Shown here one piece after another: positions 24,201 through 36,395 of a DNA stretch of 64,000 bases. A program made the translations under genes and the position numbers. Each line of letters begins with the position of its first letter. The first letter of the stretch is position 1. The notes beneath the pieces were generated by a model, which made no database searches, had not been told where the DNA came from, and saw only the letters and a list, made by a program, of their open reading frames with translations. The DNA lies in contig CM038704.1 in NCBI GenBank assembly GCA_021613375.1, forward strand, positions 35,295,488 through 35,359,487. Reading direction: 5' to 3'. Source of the stretch: Megaleporinus macrocephalus. Lineage: Eukaryota; Chordata; Actinopteri; Characiformes; Anostomidae.

Positions 24201-26075
24201 CTGTTTATACTGTTGTATTGTTTGCACTGTGTAGTCATATTGCGCTGTATAGCCTGGGTTATGATCCTTGTGTGAGTCATATGGTCCTGGAGGAACGTTG
24301 TTGTGTAATGTGTAGATGGTTGAAATGACAATAAATTCCACTTGCTTTGACTTGTTTTTCACTGCTCAGGTGAATTCATTTGAGTCTGCTTTAATCTCTT
24401 TACATGATCTCTTTTTAAAGTCATATGCATTACGGTATCAGTGAGTCCACCAGAAACTGAAATAGTAAATTTTTCACATGGTAAGTCGAATAGGGCTGTA
24501 TAATCCAGTCAAATAGGAAAAAGTGGAACATCTTGTCACACTTTTTAATGGATCAGCAGATCATCAAGTTATAGGAACAAAGCGGCAGGTGTGTATTTTG
24601 TATTTATTACATTTTAGGTCTTATTTCAGTATAAGAGTTACAATCATTTAAATTGTCACTTCAGAAAAAAACATTGTTAATCATTAATTACTGGGTCAGT
24701 ACTGGAGGTTGGTAGGGTTCATGAAACAGTCTAAAACATCTGGAAAATCCATTGAAACATTTTGCATATTCTAATAAAGTTGTTATTTAACAATAACTGT
24801 TTTTCATATATGACAACTTACCCCCAAATCAATAAGATAAGTCGCCCCAAATTGTCATGACTACTAATGTCTGCTGTGTAGTAATCTTAGTGCCACACAT
24901 GAGCAAAGCTACTACAAAACACTTATTCTCTCCTCCACTGTGTATTAATGCATAACTTGTCCAGTTTTTTTCTAGCCAACCTGTGGTCACCTCAGCCAAC
25001 TGTGTGTCCTGCTTTCCCCAAACAGGATTTAACATCAGACTACACCGATGCACACATCTTGTATTTCACTTTGAAGTAGCTCTGTCTGATGTTGGTAATA
25101 TTAACAATATGACAATTTACCTGTGTGAAAAGATGCCCTTACACCGAACCCTGTTAGAGAAAGTGAGTGAGTGTATGTGGTTACTGGTGGTGTGTACATC
25201 AGAAATAACCATTTAGTGCAAACACTTTTCAGTAAAAAACACAAATAGGCCTATTGTTATGATTCAAACATCAATTAATGCATATAAAACAAGTGAATCT
25301 GCAAGGTTGATGGTATTTTACATGAAATAATAATTAAAAAACAGAAAGTTGTATTATAATGTAAAGCCTTGCTCATGAATAACAGACTAATAAAAGCAGC
25401 ACTATTTTATCAGCCCGGTTTTCATGTCATTTGTGTCGAAAATATCCTGCCAAACGCTTACATTTTACTTATTTTAATTTACCTTCACAGTCTACACAAA
25501 CCACAGACAAAATCAGGACTGTGAAACTTCACAGATCAGCCAGGTCTGCTGTGAGTGCTGTGCTACTGGAGTTTTAATCTTCAGAAAGTAAATCAATATG
25601 AGTGCAATATTAGTATTTGTGGAGTATGAGGTGATCTGAATTCACAAATCAGGGCTAGCAGATGTTAGTTAATATGTTACGAAGTTTTTCATCAGTACTA
25701 GCAGCAGCAACAGTACCAGCACCGTGTGCGGGATGAAGTTTGAGTTTTCCCCGCCAGAGTCACAAAATACACACTCACTTGGGTGACCAGCCGCTCCACT
25801 TGATCAGATACTCAGGCCTCCCCTGCGAAGGAACAATAACAAAGCATTTCATACACATGATTAATCAATAGCACAGTTATACCAGGCACACTGAGCAATC
25901 CACACCAAACTGCTGCAATAACACACACAGACACAAAGCCAAACAAAGCACTGCTCGCCTTGCAAACATAAAAGCTGAACCATTTTATATACCACTTTAT
26001 AACTTCATTTTATATCCGTTTGCTCTCGAAGTTCTCCACAGCAAAGACGTGCTCTCCCGCAGTGGGCAGCTCCAT
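21219..26075 (-). pseudogene. cbx4: cbx4-like exons 1-3, duplicated copy A (damaged)
   Basis: Exon 1 (26075-26013) starts ATG and encodes MELPTAGEHVFAVENF, then runs straight into TAA. A rearranged, AT-rich sequence replaces the Arg-Lys codons and the splice donor that copy B has. Exon 2 (25822-25779, 44 bp) keeps acceptor TTCGCAG and donor AA/GTGAGT and encodes RPEYLIKWSGWSPK. Exon 3 (21277-21219) encodes [12 protein letters not shown] but has lost 7 bp (CCGCGCC) relative to copy B, shifting the frame before the donor. Chromodomains of CBX proteins read trimethylated H3K27. Two independent lesions make this copy unable to encode one. The only candidate last exon lies 5.5 kb downstream at 15734-15264. 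Confidence 0.8.
24170..24360. repeat. Dispersed repeat inside duplicon A (partner 42300-42425)
   Basis: CATATGGTCCTGGAGGAACG followed by AGATGGTTGAAATGACAATA is the 3' part of a common fish non-coding repeat. The same copy is present at the matching place in duplicon B, so it predates the duplication. Confidence 0.55.
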
Positions 26076-26108
26076 TTCCCCGCTGCTGTGTCGCTGGAAC
26101 CTCCTCGC

Positions 26109-26176
26109 TGTGTGTGTGTGTGAGTGTGTAACTGAGTGAGTGAGTGAGTAAGGGAGAGAGAGAGAGAGAGAGAGAC
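26109..26176. repeat. Compound microsatellite upstream of cbx4-like exon 1 (copy A)
   Basis: (TG)n, then (GAGT)n, then (GA)n lie in the 5' untranslated or promoter side of the minus-strand exon 1. Confidence 0.9.
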
Positions 26177-26439
26177 GGTGAGAGAAGTCGATTGTAACTG
26201 GGGGAGGAGATGTTAATTCTGACAGTTTTACCTGCAGCAACCTTATTGTGTTCTAAGAAATTATCCTACCGAGCATGCGCAAAACAAAATGCTACAGTGC
26301 AGTAATTTAGTTTCAGATGTTTGATTGTAATTTAATTCAGTTCATATTCAGTTTAATAATCATTTAGATTTAGATTATCAACACATCCTAGTTATTCTTT
26401 TGATGCTGAAAACATTTCCTGATAAGAACATTTACACAC

Positions 26440-26525
26440 TTACCCAGGGCCGAAGTGGGTCCCTTTTTCAGCCCGGGAGTTTCATGCCCAAACCGGCCCA
26501 CTTTTTCCATGGAGGAGAAGTCTGA
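26440..26525. repeat. Short hAT-type terminal repeat relic
   Basis: CAGGGCCGAAGTGGGTCCC and AACCGGCCCACTTTTTCCA form an imperfect inverted pair typical of small fish hAT-like repeats. It is present in duplicon A, and I did not see it at the corresponding position of B. Confidence 0.35.
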
Positions 26526-27629
26526 ATAAATGAAACAGCAGCTAGCTCTTACAGTGCCTTTCTATTGGGTATAAGTTCAGGTATATGTTGGTAAGTTAAC
26601 AGAAAACACTTCACTTAAACATGTTTAATTCAAATTTAAATCAGATAATGATTTAAAACATGTGAAATGTGATAAAGATTAAACGTATTTACATTTGTGC
26701 ATAAGCAATGAATTGAAATTAAAATTACATTTTTCTTACCTACAGAGAGGTGCTCTATTGTTAGATTTAAGTTAAACTCCTAAGTAGCTTCACTACACGC
26801 ATGTTTAGGAGCTACCTACAGCATCAAAAGCCTCCTAAGCAGTGCACTGGTTTCTCAACTTTATTAATAACATTGTCTATAGACCTGAAAATTGCCTTCT
26901 TTGTGTACATTACCATTAACACAATTTAACATATACCACAGCAAAATAGGTAGGAAAACATTCTGGTACCATTGACTTACATTAAAAGGAAAGTATGTTG
27001 TGTCCCTCACCAGTAAAGTTGGCATTTTAGAGATACTTGTTTTTCTTTGGACTGTGGCAATATGCAAATAAGTTTGATTCTTATTTGACATTCATGTGTC
27101 CTGTTCTGACCTAACGTTGTTAAGTAGATTAGAAATTTAATTGTGTTAATTGCCAGTTATTCTGTGATGGCAGTTTACTATCAGACTCTGATCATATTTC
27201 ATTCATTCAAAGAAAATGAACTACACACATATAATGTGTCAGGCTGATTGACCCATTATGACTTCAGCTAGGGTGTCGGTGTGATCTTTGTTGAGTTGGC
27301 ATCAGACCAGCATTTTATTAAAATTTTCCATTTCACTTTAAGCTGTGCAGCAGTTAAACTTTTAAAGAACACAGGAATAACTGATATATCATTTACAAGG
27401 GAATAGAAAAAAAAGAAGTTGGCGGGACGTTTCAGCGTCAGCCTTGTTGGCAATGTTAGTGAATAGGAAGCTAACTTGTCGAGATGAGAGGCAGCTCTTA
27501 ATGATTTTACTATTAAAAAGGACATGCATCATAACTGAGCAAAACCATCAACAGAGCAATTCAATTCTAGTGTAGTTTAGTTTTACTTAAAACATTGTGC
27601 TTATAATAATCTAATTAAACTAATTATAT

Positions 27630-27860
27630 GCAACCCCAATTCCAAAAATGTTGGGACACTGATTAAAAATGTTTTTACAATAGAACATGTCAGATTAACC
27701 TAACCCTGACCCTAAACTTTTCAATGAAAATTATTTATAAGTGGTAATAATAAAAGTTACATGACTGGGAATAAAAAGATCATTTTAGAGAGCAGGAGCG
27801 AAGATCAGCAGAGGTTCACCAATTTGCTAAAAACTGAGTCTAAAAAAGTCAGTGCTGGGA
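27630..27860. repeat. Dispersed fish DNA-transposon-type repeat, end fragment
   Basis: CAACCCCAATTCCAAAAATG followed by TTGGGACACTG marks the terminus of a common fish repeat. Downstream AGCAGAGGTTCACCAATTTG continues the same family. A piece of the opposite end lies at 19116-19420. Confidence 0.55.
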
Positions 27861-28023
27861 CTGTAGGTGGCAAAGTCTACATGGAACTGTAATGAAGGAC
27901 TGTGGGGTATCCTGTTTAATAACTACTGCCATAACTCTGCACTCTTGCAACTACTGCCATAACTCTCCTTAATCAACTGCATATTGGTGTGTGACCATAA
28001 TTATTTTACAAAGATAATATTGT

Positions 28024-28150
28024 TCCAAATTATTTCCCATGTACACTTGAATAATCTTTGTAGTACAGTCAAATTATTTCCAATGTACACTTAAATAATC
28101 TTTGGAGTACAGTCAAATTATTTCCAGTGTACATTCTCTGAAGTGCAGTC
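28024..28150. repeat. Tandem repeat, 3 copies of 44 bp
   Basis: The unit CAAATTATTTCC...GTACACTT...AATCTTTG...GTACAGT repeats twice fully and once partly. Confidence 0.85.
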
Positions 28151-29303
28151 AAATCATTCAACTCAGTGTGCGTTCCAATTATCTCTGTTGTAAGCAAATT
28201 CAAGTTATAAAGTTTATCAAGCAGGAACTTATTTGCAAAAATGTTGAGCTTACAACTGAAACTAAGTAGCTGTTTATGAACACACTTTCATGACTATATT
28301 TTCACAAATCACAACTTTCTCATACGTATGTGTGTGTGTGTGTTTGTGGAACAATACTTTACTCTGTGTTTTATTTGGGGAACGTGTTTGTGAAATAAAC
28401 ATTTTAAAGGTTTATAGTTCCCTGTGTGTTATTGTCATATAAATGTGGTTTCTTATATCCTGGATCACTTAATAACATAATCAAAATCAAGGATGAAGAC
28501 TAGTTGACTAGTCAACTTTACTTCTCAGTGATGACTCTTTAAGCTTGAGGTTGGACTAGTTAATTATCATGTGATACTGAAACTAACAACATAGGCATTT
28601 CAGAGAACACAACAGGTGAGGAGCCTGGTGATGCTGGGGTCCATATCTTTGCATTCCAGGGCTTGTTGGAAAGGGCATGTCACACTCTACTGATCTGTAG
28701 AGATTGTTTTGTCATGGATTTTTAAAGTTGGATTTTTCAAATTGCAATGTATCCCCTTTTCCAGACATGTTACTGATCATGTCATTGAAAATTAATCAAC
28801 AACTAATTTTATTAAATCACTGTCGACTTTAAAAAATCATGCAACCCCTAATAAATACTATATTATCATATATAATGTATCATAGCTTTAGCGTGCTGGT
28901 GTGGCTCCATGTCGTTCACTTAGTGCCTTGTTTATTATTTCTCCCCTGCTCTTCCAACAGCCAGAGTCTGCCTCTGGAAACACAAGTTGCATCTTAAAAC
29001 TGTTTCCTTAGTTAAAGTAAACTTTATTTTACTGATGTTTCACCCAAAACACAATTTGCTCCATGTTTTTATTTTTGTTTTCGTTTAACCTTTATTTTAT
29101 TAGAAGTGATGAGCTGGTAGTGTTGATGGTAACTGCAGGATCAGTGAGATTTTAATTACAAATATTTTCATTCAGTGTTTTAGGTTTAAAGGGTTTAGAG
29201 TGAGCACTCTCTAGCACTGTGATGTTATCTTCCCCTACATTCAAAGCATCCTCAGTGGACTGTTACCAAGCGGAGACTGTTTGAGATACAGCGTGAGAAC
29301 CTG
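28151..29303. other. 5' flank of the protease gene, no other gene recognised
   Basis: AT-rich sequence with a short TG run near 28328. No element boundary is obvious. Confidence 0.4.
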
Positions 29304-29336
29304 ATTGGTTGTTAAGTGATACGTAGGGTTTAAAAG
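29304..29336 (+). promoter_or_regulatory. Candidate core promoter of the serine protease gene
   Basis: An inverted CCAAT box (ATTGG, 29304-29308) lies just upstream of a TATA-like TTTAAAAG (29329-29336). The ATG is at 29375, so a start site near CATCAGACTCACTGC (29342-29356) would leave a short leader, usual for granule-protease genes. This is inferred from spacing only. Confidence 0.4.
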
Positions 29337-29374
29337 CTCAGCATCAGACTCACTGCAGAGAGAGAAAGATCGTA

Positions 29375-32300
29375 ATGAAGAGTCTGATGAAGAGTGTATT
29401 TCTGCTGGTGCTGGCAGGTGAGTTGCTGCTGTTCCTTATAATACATTTCTGTCAGATGGTCCATATTTTCACTGGACTCTGTTCTGTGGACAATAATGTA
29501 ATCAGAAAACTTTTATTTAGGGAGTGCCATGTTGTAGCTGGAAATGCTGAATGAATTAAATAGCATATTTAGCTTGCTGCACTCACTTAGTGGAAAATAG
29601 GGCAAACAACAATTTGATGCTACAACAAAATTGGCAACCTACTGCTAGAAGAATTTTTCTAATTTTAATAATAAAATTAGAAAACATGTTTATAAACATG
29701 TATTAAAGCAGTTCACATGTGCATTGATGGAGGCATAAATATTACGATAAACCCAAACACATCCTCACCACTCACTGCACTGCCAGTTACCATTTTAATT
29801 GTTTTATATTCTATGCAAACATTTGTAACTGGTGATTAGATTTCATAAATAACTGTAACCCTAACCCATTATCTTTTCTAGTTGGTTGTTTGCAACTACT
29901 TATATACAAGCCTAAATACTAATATACAGTGGCTAAATATACAGGCACACATGGCTGAATCTTAAATGTGTCTTTCTTAGACATATTAAGCACAATTTGG
30001 GTATAGTGTATAGTGTATAGTGAAGGTGAATTTATGTTATAGAGGAGCAGCGAAAATGATGAAAATGCAGTTGAAATTGCGGTTGCAATGCAGGGGACCT
30101 CTGTTTATAATTGCAACCGCATTTTCATCTTTCCCCCGCTGAAAGTGTGAGTCTGAATATGTAGGAGCTGAAGTTGCAGTACTGTAGCTCTGCGGATAGA
30201 TATTACTGAGACAGACTGGAGTAGGACACATATCATCTAGCGAGTAGGGTTTTACTTCAGGGATCATGTTAGATTTAATGGGTCACAATTACTAGTATTT
30301 ATAGCCAACTACATCACCTAGGAGCCACAGGAACTCCAGCTCACATTAGATTAGAACTGTACATGTTTAAACTCCAAATACTTACTTTCCTTCAGTCTGG
30401 GCGGTGAGCACTTCCTAATTCTAGTTCCTGTTACAGTTAGAACTCCCCTTATTAATAGTATCAAAAAAAATTGGGTTCCCTTCTCATGCAAGGAAAATTA
30501 CTTCTATGATACTGCAGTAATAAGTCTCAAATACCAAATACCCGGGAGAGGACAACGTCAGCTCCCAGTGTGAGTGTTTCAAGGCTTGGGTAGAAGGTCT
30601 AACTGCGGCAGCTTCCTGATTGGTCTCCCACGTAAACCTGACTCCTAAGGTGCCCTTGGGTCCTTCGCCTCATACACCGGCAGTTCCTAGTGGCTCCGTG
30701 CTCGTCACCTGTTGGTTTGTCATTTCACCGTCTCTGCTTGAGTGGCAAGCTTGGAACTCTCACTTGCGTTAACTGCTCAGAATTTGCTCCTACTGCTGTA
30801 TCTCCAGTGTTCCTACGATCTCTTTATCTAAATAAACAGATTTAGCATCCCCAGCAGTCACCACTGGCCAACACGTCTGTACAGGAGCTCGGAGATAGAA
30901 TTGTTCCGCCTGTGTTTAAAACTTTGTTAGAGGAAGATCCTTCAAGCACAATCCATGCAAACGCAAAGCACTGCAAAACCACAGCTAACAAACCACCTAA
31001 AATTATAAATCCACACAGTGTGCTATAAACTCAGCTCTGCATTCACCTGTCTGATATACAGCCCAGAAACCTCTTGATTTTTGTAAAGCCCAAGTTACCT
31101 CAGTGATTTTCCTCAAAACCCCTGCATGCCTGGTTGTGTGCCATCACGCCATACTGTCCAGACTGTTTTCCACTGAGGCAGCTGCTGCTCAGTTTCATTT
31201 GGTACACTGTACAATACTGTTTGGTAGTTAATAGGTAACTACTGATGAACTAAGCAGGACCTAATGAATAGTGCTACATTAACACCCAAGTAAATGCTGT
31301 CAAATACCAGGGAGTACTATTTTTCAGTAGCTAATAGTGAACTAATTAACTAATTAATTAGTTAACTAGACAATAGCTGCTGGGTCTCATAGAGAAGTAC
31401 TTTATAACTATGGTTTCTTAAAATAACTACTCATAAATTACTGATCATTTCAACATGATTTACTCAATAGCTGAGTCTTACAAGGTTCCTGGTAAACTTC
31501 TAATGGATGTGGTGTATAGTAAAAGTACTGAAATACACTACACAGTGTGCAGTTTCTACGCTATGAAGGATTATATGCATTCTCCATTCTTATCCTCCAT
31601 TCTTATTAATTACAGATACAGGTCTCCTCTGCACCACACCATACTGTACTGACTGGTGGCCATCATGTGTTGTATCAGCAACCCAAAACGGTTAATGCAC
31701 TGAACCAATTTGTACATCAGTCTATACAAACAGAACAATTAGAACAATCAGTAGACCACCCTGCTTCCCTCTCATCTTCAGAATAAAAGACATCATGGTT
31801 TCTGGAGAAGTATGTGTGTCAGTGCTGGTTCTTCTGAACAGTAGTTATTCTTGAAAGTCTTCGACTGACTGAAGCTCAAGAGGACTTAAGAATGACTACT
31901 GTTCAGTAGGGCTGGCCCGAACAGGTTTTTTGACCTCCGGATATACGGCACTGATTGGTAGCGAATATCCGAAGCCTCGTTTTTTTTTTTTTTTAAACAA
32001 ACACATTAAAAAGATTAAAAACGGATTAAAGTACGAAAAAAAATGCTGGGCAAATGAAGAAAAATACTGTAAGAAAGTTAACAATGGAACAGGAGTAGCA
32101 CCTATCATAGCTACAGAGCATACACAAAAAAAGAATTCCTTAAACACAACAATGCAAACTCCTTGAACAATTCAAATAAAAATAATTATTTTAAATATAG
32201 TAATATGAAATTGAATTATTTAACTATCTGAGTATTTTTGCTAAAATAGCTAGCAGCGCAGCACACAAAACATTATACTTGGAACAAAAATAAAAAATGT

Positions 32301-35300
32301 AAATACCTTGAATAACAAAGTGTAATAAATGTAACAAAATAGCACACGTCCCACCATTAACATAGAAACACAGAAAAGAACACTTTAAAAACAAAACACT
32401 GAGTGTAGTAAATTTAACAAAATAGCAGATCACGCCGATAAAACAGCAGCACAGCCTAAAAAAAGAACTTTAAATTAACATTTTAAATACAAAAACACTA
32501 AGTATAATATATTTTTACAAAATAGCAAATGTCTCACTGTTAGCAGCGCAGCACACACAAAAAGAACACTTCAAATAAAAAGAAATACCTTAAATACAAG
32601 AGCTGTAATAAACTTTACATAATAGCACATACAGAGCCGTGGCAGCGTAGCACACCTGTAAAAAATAACCTAGTTTGGGGTCGCTACTATGTTTCCACCG
32701 TGTGAGTGGACCAGACTGGACTTTCGTTGTGTCCTTTAAATACTGCTCCATCTCTTTTTCTGCGCTGGATTCATTGTACTCTTCCTCTTCATTATCAGAC
32801 TCAAGACTGCATCAGCATTGAAATGTCCTGCTGTCTTCATTTTTTGAGTGGTGGCGGTGCTTGAGTCAGGGAAAAATATCCGAATATCAAAATTAAAAAC
32901 CAAATACCTACTCAACGAGCAAATATCCGAATACCCGAATATTCGGGTCCAGCGCTACTGTTTAGGAGACTGTTTGACTGAGAGGAATCAAATGTTTTCC
33001 TCTGTAATTCCTACATTTGCATTTCATGTGGTGATCTGTTATCCTGCTTGTGTTCTCCTACTGTAGCAGGTTTAAGGTTTGCCATGCTATTCAGTATAAA
33101 TGGATCAAAACGTGTATTTTGTTGTATCAGTCAGAGTGTGTGTATATGTGTGTGATTTGTTGTATGTGGGATCAAGCCTGTTTAACAAGTGTTACTCAGT
33201 ATGATTCTCTGTAAGGTGCCGCACTGGGGGAAGTTCAGAAGAGGGTTTATGTAGATCCTGCTCATCCTCACGGAGGTGCTGCACCTCATGATCAGGGCCG
33301 ACATCATGTGATTCTGTACCGTCTTGGCTGTGCTGATTTAGTGCGCTGTGGAGGTTCCCTGCTTAACCAAGACTGGGTCCTCACTGCTGCTCACTGTGAC
33401 TGCTCGTAAGAACAATATTTATCTATATTTATCTGATTACACAGATGGTAATAATGCAAATGTCTGCTAGTGCCTAGAAAAGGAGAGTGTCAGACTCCAC
33501 TTTTAAAGGGCCTGTCTCCTGAATGCATGGGAGTCAGGAAATAGCGCCTAAGCTTCAGTGATTTATTGAGTTGCACCTTCACGCATCAAGTGAAGCAGAG
33601 TGAAACTATAAAGAAGAATAACAATACAAACGTAAGTGTAACACACCAATAGACCTCCTGCATTGTGTTCTATGCATCCGCGGTTGGTGAGGGAGAAGAA
33701 TGAGACTCTGAGGCAACCGATGCTAGCAGTAGCTGTTCTTTTACTTCGCTGGTCTGTCTGTATGCATAAAAAATAATAAACAATTTTTTGTAGACAATGT
33801 GTGCAGCAAATCTCTCCCATACAGGCAGGCTGTCAGCAGATACACTCGTACACTCATTTGCACTGAGGCCTACAGCTCCCTCCTCTCAGCTCGCAAACTG
33901 CAGACTGGAGTGGCTTACACACTTACATTTATGTTCAGAACTTATTTAAATGCAGTTAACTTAAAATAAAATGCCAATACACACTTTCCTTTACATAAAG
34001 GTGAATAAAATAACATTTGGCACATACCAGCAGAATTTTATGTAAATAACCTACTAATAGGAATATTTGTACAAATATAAAATGATGTAAAACAATATAA
34101 CACGCAACTTGCAGAACAATATGGAGAATGAACATACCTGTATGCATAAAAAATAATATACAATTATTTGTAGACAATGTGCGCAGCAAATCTCTCCCAT
34201 ACAGGCAGGCTGTCAGCAGATACACTCATATGCACTGAGGCCTACAGCTCCCTAATGGCAGAGAACACAGAAATTCCACTCGAGCACATGTCTGACACAA
34301 AACTTGAAAAATAGCGCTTTTCTTTAAGTATTCTTACTTGGCTAACTCAAAATCTGCTCTGTACAGTGTTATGAACGATTTTAACTACAAAATACTGTGC
34401 TAGAGTAATTTTATATTTTATAAAGCGCTTTTTTGTGAGGAACATGACAAACACTTAACTCCTCTCAGTTCGCAAACTGCGGACTGAGAGGCTAACCGAA
34501 ATGGCGTCGCTTGTAGCTACTTCCTAAAGCGACAGTACAGGTATTAAACAAACTCCATTCTGAAATAACTAAATCCATAAAAATAAAAAAAGAATGCAAT
34601 GTATTTATCAGGATTTGGTGGAGTTTCATACAGATATGCTTTTAATAATTTATTTATTTTAACTGGGTTACATAAGCAAATACTGTTGTATGTTCAGCTT
34701 TGTAATCACAGCGTAACTGGAAGTCTACAGCGCTCTGTTAAACATGAGGTAGGAACTTTATATTGTCCAATAAAGGTTTTCACACAAATTGTACTAATGC
34801 AACATAAATCACAAAAAGACAAAATGGCATCACATGTTTAACCACGACTGTGGATAAAGCATTCTAAATATCTCACGATACACAAAATAACTATAAAATC
34901 TTAATCTAAAATCAGCATGGTGTATTAAACACTTACAGAAGATGCTTTCAGAGGCAAACACAATGAAGATTGCAGTAGATTAACCCAGAGCAACAAGAGC
35001 GGCTGCTAGACTGCTGAGCCAAAGCAATTCCTGCCCTTTTTTTCTTTTTTTACCCTGCCAAACTAAAAGTCCCCACTAGGTGATTAACAGACTTGTCAGA
35101 AGTTGGACATTTCTGTATTGTACATCCTTTTCTGTTTGATAATAGTTCGATCTGTTTGATCATTGAAGTAGTTTGAGATACTGGATTAATGATTTCCATG
35201 CACTATATTGATCAACATTAAAATAAAAAAAGCATGAAATACGTCACTACACAAAATGGATATGAAATATATGATAGTTTATCTTTTTTAATTAAATTAT

Positions 35301-36221
35301 GAATAAAAACGTCCATGATATTCTAACTTTTTGAGATGCACTGGTATTTAGGATTGATTGGGTTTATAATGTAAAGTATATAATGTAAGTAAATGATGCA
35401 GAAATGCAGTTAGTCCAGTACAGGTATGCCCTGAACTCACTTCTGTTCTCATTCTCTTATTTTGTGCTGTTAGGCGCTTAGTGGCAATTTTGAATGCGCA
35501 TCCTGATTTTCTACAAGTAGATGTGCGGGCTATCGCAGAAAAACACCTTTGTTGTGACGACGGAGCAAGTCATGATCTCATGCTGCTGAGGCTGAGAAGT
35601 AATCCTCAAGCTCATCAGTTTCCCACCATTCGTCTACCTAACCGAACATGCACTGCACCGGCTCCTGGCCAGAATGTTCGTTTTTATGGCTGGACAGAAG
35701 CAGCGCTTGGTCCACTAGATCCACATTTTGGAAACCTGATAAGTAAGATTTACTTAGATGTACTTTTTAAATGAAACAGACTATAGAGGCCAATTACCAA
35801 CTCTCTTTTTCAAACCACAGTACCCAGAGACGCAAATAACCTTCGCTTTGGAGACACCACCGTTGTGGCATGCAGTCAGACAGCACCAAATAACTGCCCA
35901 GTACCATGGAATTTCCCCTATACGCCTGGTCAATGTGTTTGTGTTCAGCGTCGTCATGTTGCAGCCAATCAAGTATGTTTACCCACAATCTTACAGTGCA
36001 CTGACTTTAATATAGCTACACAACGATGATCCACAAATGACTACTTTTTGTTGAATTTACAGGGTGATTCTGGTGGGAGCCTAGTCTGGAATGCACAGCT
36101 GTATGGAGTGCTTAGTACTGTGGAGATTTATCTTGATCAAAATCAAAACAGTCAATCAAATTTCATGAATATCTGTAACCAAATCTACAGAGACTGGATC
36201 TTTCGTGTGACGGGTCTGTGA
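29375..36221 (+). CDS. Trypsin-fold (S1A) serine protease, granzyme/mast-cell-protease-like, 5 exons, 270 aa
   Basis: Exons: 29375-29417, 33216-33405, 35474-35742, 35821-35972, 36063-36221. All introns are GT-AG, with phases 1, 2, 1, 0 as in granzyme-type genes. Residues 1-19 form a signal peptide. The catalytic triad is His74 (LTAAHC), Asp112 (SHDLMLLRL) and Ser221 (GDSGGS). The GG at 34-35 followed by PH aligns with the IIGG-x4-PH start of granule proteases. No Arg-Ile activation site precedes it; the nearest basic pair is KR at 23-24, followed by VYVD. The position equivalent to 189 is Ala215, not Asp. The Cys191-Cys220 pair is missing, as in granzymes, and the Cys136 and Cys201 equivalents are Asn and Trp, so that disulfide also seems lost. 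The frame is intact throughout. It is probably a secreted or granule-stored protease with non-tryptic specificity, or a poorly active one. The gene lies between the two cbx4-like 5' halves, in the opposite orientation. Confidence 0.85.
29418..31833. other. Protease intron 1, left part
   Basis: It contains an imperfect inverted repeat at 30057-30130 and a GC-richer block at 30540-30900 holding AATAAA. No coding exon is recognised. Confidence 0.4.
31834..31906. repeat. Inverted repeat, 19-bp arms, in protease intron 1
   Basis: CTGAACAGTAGTTATTCTT (31834-31852) and AAGAATGACTACTGTTCAG (31888-31906) are complementary with one mismatch. The right arm ends in the 8-bp target duplication of the hAT element that follows. 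Confidence 0.85.
31907..32957. mobile_element. Non-autonomous hAT-type DNA transposon, 1.05 kb
   Basis: The ends TAGGGCTGGCCCGAA (31907) and, on the minus strand from 32957, TAGCGCTGGACCCGAA form terminal inverted repeats. The flanking 8-bp sequences CTGTTCAG (31899-31906) and CTGTTTAG (32958-32965) match at 7 of 8 positions, as expected for an aged hAT target duplication. The element lies in protease intron 1. Its core is an imperfect tandem array and it encodes no transposase. Confidence 0.75.
32165..32665. repeat. Imperfect tandem repeat, about 105-bp unit, inside the hAT element
   Basis: Units carry a recurring ACAAAATAGCA block followed by a GCAGCGCAGCACAC-type block and an A-rich spacer, at about 32240, 32335, 32420, 32520 and 32620. 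Confidence 0.65.
33406..35473. repeat. Protease intron 2 with a roughly 380-bp direct duplication
   Basis: The block TGTATGCATAAAAAATAATA...GCAAATCTCTCCCATACAGG...GAGGCCTACAGCTCCC occurs at 33757-33892 and again at 34139-34252, same strand. Related CTCCTCTCAG..CGCAAACTGC sequence is at 33891 and 34459. From 35040 to 35340 there is another dispersed-repeat-like end (TTTTTGAGATGCACTGG). No coding exon is recognised. Confidence 0.65.
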
Positions 36222-36241
36222 GTGCAGATCAGTGTGATGAT

Positions 36242-36247
36242 AATAAA
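36242..36247 (+). terminator. Polyadenylation signal of the serine protease gene
   Basis: A canonical AATAAA lies 21 bp after the stop codon. The transcript would end just ahead of the minisatellite. Confidence 0.55.
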
Positions 36248-36395
36248 GAGATCTAAGATCGTCCTATGAGCATAAAACAACATGGTCCTCTCTGTGTCTT
36301 AATTCTGTACATCACTAAAACATGAACATTACAATGGCCACAAGACAATAACATCTTCTAATCAGACATTGTAAATAAAAATATTGTTTCCCCCT

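Larger units (their letters stand above)
20812..27520. repeat. Segmental duplication, copy A (carries cbx4-like exons 1-3)
   Basis: Long stretches match 39770-44780 in the same orientation and order. Examples are GGGACTTGTGTACTTCTGCC at 20936 and 39878, AGACTCAAATTAACCCACCA at 23731 and 41902, and CCGCTCCACTTGATCAGATA at 25790 and 44050. The 27220-27500 block matches 44510-44770. Indels are frequent. Part of A (27095-27210) finds its match out of order, at 45450-45940. The block contains the broken cbx4-like exons. Confidence 0.85.

Noticed and set aside
29855..29875. Telomere-like CCCTAA motif
   Set aside because: Only one and a half units (CTAACCCTAACCC); no array.
30266..30880. Solo LTR in protease intron 1
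   Set aside because: There is an AATAAA and a GC-richer block, and TG and CA ends could be chosen, but no target duplication or primer-binding site supports any boundary.
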